In this document: in pieces, positions 61,724 through 64,000 of the stretch
Numbering within the stretch: position 1 is the first letter of the stretch
Layout of the letters: each line of letters starts with the position of its first letter
Assembly: GCA_943736015.1 (NCBI GenBank)
Contig: OX031070.1
Location: 41,316,173 to 41,380,172, forward strand
Source: Tridacna crocea
Lineage: Eukaryota > Mollusca > Bivalvia > Cardiida > Cardiidae
DNA: 64,000 nucleotides
Reading direction: 5' to 3'
Program-made: the position numbers and the translations under genes
The notes under the pieces: generated by a model
Seen by the model: only the letters and a program-made list of their open reading frames with translations
Database searches by the model: none
What the model was told of the DNA's origin: nothing

Positions 61724-62842
61724 AATATTGCTGCTTCATGTTGTCAAAAGACTGGCATATGTTTTGAAAAGAATCTCGCACAAGGTTTTAGCCCTGATGA
61801 TACGTAAGTTGCACCTTCAAACAAAGATAACTTTCTGATTAAAAATCAATCTACAAAGCAATGTCATGATTCGTTTTCTTCTGTTGGAAGTCAGTACTTA
61901 TTCCCTTGAAGTTGAATACAGTTCATCAACTTCATGTATCTTTGAAAGTGCTTCCTTTCTTTTGATAAACCTGAAATTGACTTCTGATTATGATAATTCG
62001 TATTTTGGACCTGTTATGGCATATTGTAGTAAAGCAGCGTTGAAAAAACAAAAACATGATCCTTTCTTAAAACATGACATGCTCATTACTTTATGACGAA
62101 ACTTATTAAGTTATTACTAAGGGTTCATGAGTGACATAAAACAGCAGGGGTCCTTAGGGTTGACACATGTTTCAGTAACAGACAAGTTCGGTAAATTGAA
62201 CTTACAGAGTAAATCGATTTAATGTTTGGGTTACAAAGCAAAATATTAGGGGTTAAACAATACGCTTAAAAGCGTTTTGCAATATATTGCAATATGCTCA
62301 CACTTATTGCAATGCTTATTGCAATATGCTGTATAATCTGACATTTAGCATATCTGACGACTTGTAGTCGCTGTTAGGGTAGCATATGTTAAAAAGGTGA
62401 TAAAGAAAACTAGTACATCTGCTTGGGACTCTTTCATTTTTTCAAGTTAATGAATTAAAAAGCATTTCTTTTGCACAAGGTTAAGGAATTAAAAAGCAAT
62501 TATTTTGCACGCCCTTCTGATGATTTATGTACAAAAACTAGCCCTACCATACCAAACTTTGGAAGCTCAACCTAGTAGACAGTGCGATGCACTAACTTAC
62601 TCAGTTGCTCAACTAACACTAATACTTTTCGGCTTTAATATCTAATGGAAAAAAGCGCAAAAAAAGTGTGAGCAAAGTTATAAGAAATGAATAACAAACT
62701 TTCTTAATGCAACAGCAGTAATATGGTCGACGGTTATTTGGAGTTCGTGTCATGGATTTGAGGTGGTCTGTATTAGGTCTACCACATAAAATGATCATCA
62801 TTTATCAATCTTCCCATTTATGTCAGAACACACAAAAAATCA

Positions 62843-63182
62843 TATTTTGTGGGAAAAGGAGAAAATACTGGTTACCAGCATCTTCTCCTTTTCCCACAAT
62901 GTTTTTAAAAGGCCTTTTCCCCAAGGTCATTAAAAGTGATTGTATGGTAAAGAGTTAACCCATTACCACACAATCCCTACTTTTGGCGCTCCTGAGAAAG
63001 AAGACTTTAGAAAACATTGTGCGAAAAGGAGAAAATGCTGGTAACCAGCATTTTCTCCTTTTCCCACAATGTTGTCTACTCTTCACAAAACAAATTTCAA
63101 ATTCTCAGTCACTTTTATTTGTCCTCTGCAAATGCTTTCAATTTAAACAAGTCTATAATATTGTCGTTTGGTAATGAGTTAA
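62843..63182. mobile_element. truncated MITE chained to a subfamily A copy
   Basis: 62843-62958 is a hairpin (loop ctggttaccagc) and short arm. 62955-63182 (plus) is complete with TTAA ends and loop gctggtaaccagc. Confidence 0.9.
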
Positions 63183-63239
63183 AGTGCATTGGTCATAGAT
63201 TTACTTCACATGATTGAAGACCTGTACAACTCAATTCAG

Positions 63240-63405
63240 ACTTTTTACAACCTTTTCATAAAAGGTTTTGGAACACATTTTTTTCCAAACCTTTCTCTAC
63301 CCCTTCTAAAATCAAATTTCAGTTTTTGATTTGCAGTTATTTTGTCATCTGCAAAGACTTTGAATTTGGACAATTCCAACATTGTGTTTTTTGGTAAAGT
63401 GTTAA
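63240..63405 (+). mobile_element. TTAA-MITE, core lost
   Basis: The long arm aaatttcagtttttgatttg ... ttggtaaagtgttaa is preserved, the hairpin is not. Confidence 0.65.
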
Positions 63406-63903
63406 TTCTTTACCAAACAATCCCTCATTTTTACGCCACCCGGTGGCTCAGTGGTGAGCGTGTCAGACACATGACCTGTTGGTTGTGAGTTCAATACCCG
63501 GTGGTGGCGAAATTTCTTTGTGGCGAATTTCCGCCTCTCATCTCTGCTGAAGCATGTGAGAAAAGTAGTCGGTTGCTTTGGAAAGAAAGTTGTGTTAGTA
63601 CTGGTGTGAGAAAACCAGGAAACACATGTGCGTCACCGACCGCCATGATATGACCTTAGATGTTAAAATGGCGTTAAACCCCAATACAACCAACCCTCAT
63701 TTTTACAACCCTGAGATAGAAGCCTTTTGAAAAGATTGTAGGAAAAGGAGAAAATGCTTGTAACCAGCATTTTCTCCTTTTCCCACAATGTTTTCTACCC
63801 TGCTGGAAACAAATTCCAATTTTTTTAGTTATGTTTATCTTGTCGTCTGCAAGTGCTTTCAATTTGGACCAGTCTAAAAGTTTGTCGTTTAGTAAAGAGT
63901 TAA
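63402..63903 (+). mobile_element. TTAA-MITE subfamily B carrying a SINE
   Basis: Both TTAA ends present. The left arm is interrupted after tccctcatttttac and resumes at 63694. Hairpin gcttgtaaccagc. Confidence 0.92.
63435..63693 (+). mobile_element. tRNA-derived SINE with target duplication
   Basis: The head has box A (ggtggctcagtggtgagcg) and box B (gtgagttcaatacc); the tail is aaaatggcgttaaaccccaa. The 13-bp duplication ccctcatttttac flanks it at 63422-63434 and 63694-63706. Confidence 0.93.
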
Positions 63904-64000
63904 TTCACATTGCATTCATACATGTATTTCAATAGTTCAAGGACAGGTCCGTTCTGGTCTTTTGTTACCCTGTTTATATGAGTGAGACAGTATGAGTACG

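Larger units (their letters stand above)
61601..62842. other. region upstream of ANKFY1
   Basis: Holds the 5'UTR and presumed promoter. 62275-62345 has repeated ttgcaatat words. The minus and plus open stretches here show no protein features. No repeat family recognised up to 62842. Confidence 0.5.

Noticed and set aside
61866-62096. 76-codon plus-strand open frame upstream of ANKFY1
   Set aside because: No family resemblance, and no splice or promoter support.
907-63217. Dozens of short open frames with peptides like W-E-K-E-K-M-L-V-T-S-I-F-S-F-S-H-N-V-F
   Set aside because: All are translations of the MITE hairpin core in one frame. They recur with the element on both strands and have no coding context.
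63445-63520. tRNA gene in the SINE head
   Set aside because: It has the internal promoter boxes but is followed by a SINE body and tail and flanked by a target duplication.
845-63903. Regularly recurring palindromes resembling CRISPR repeats
   Set aside because: They lie in TTAA-flanked elements with long arms and irregular spacing in a eukaryotic genome with introns; no cas-like genes.

Overview
The window is animal nuclear DNA, AT-rich, with intron-split genes and very dense short transposons. It most likely comes from a marine bivalve mollusc. The reasons are elements with about 160-bp core tandem repeats ending in an ACGG microsatellite (the architecture known from bivalve 'pearl' elements), tRNA-headed SINEs, a lone fibrinogen-related gene of the kind bivalves amplify, and a Rabankyrin-5 gene of invertebrate type. 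I cannot name the species from sequence alone.

The main gene is a complete minus-strand ANKFY1 (Rabankyrin-5) orthologue from 61600 down to 22058. I traced 25 coding exons by GT/AG boundaries. All junction phases agree and the lengths sum to 3486 nt, giving 1161 residues plus stop. The order is N-terminal coiled coil, BTB domain, a long ankyrin array and a C-terminal FYVE zinc finger with all eight cysteines. A second, single-exon minus-strand gene (7252-6158) encodes a secreted fibrinogen-related protein of 364 residues. A possible last exon of an unknown plus-strand gene lies at 406-471.

Most of the rest is transposon. One family dominates, with roughly 100 whole or broken copies: a short (about 205-240 bp) element flanked by TTAA, with ends like ttaaccctttaccaaac, and a nearly perfect 66-bp hairpin at its centre. 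I read it as a piggyBac-type MITE. It occurs in several subfamilies and in TTAA-sharing chains, and also as double-core, same-arm symmetric and nested copies. Copies sit beside splice sites of ANKFY1, one supplies the base pairs next to the stop codon, and one copy has spawned a 26-bp satellite. Other foldback families, three pearl-like elements or fragments, SINEs and minisatellites fill the remaining space.

Layout: 1-6150, possible 3' exon then TTAA-MITEs and foldbacks; 6158-7252, the fibrinogen-related gene; 7350-22057, gene-free repeat field with a pearl-like element at 14005-15113; 22058-61600, ANKFY1 with introns packed with MITEs; 61601-64000, upstream region with possible ETS and E-box sites, then more MITEs and a SINE inserted in one of them. 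Boundaries of diverged repeats are approximate, and no splice site has transcript support here.
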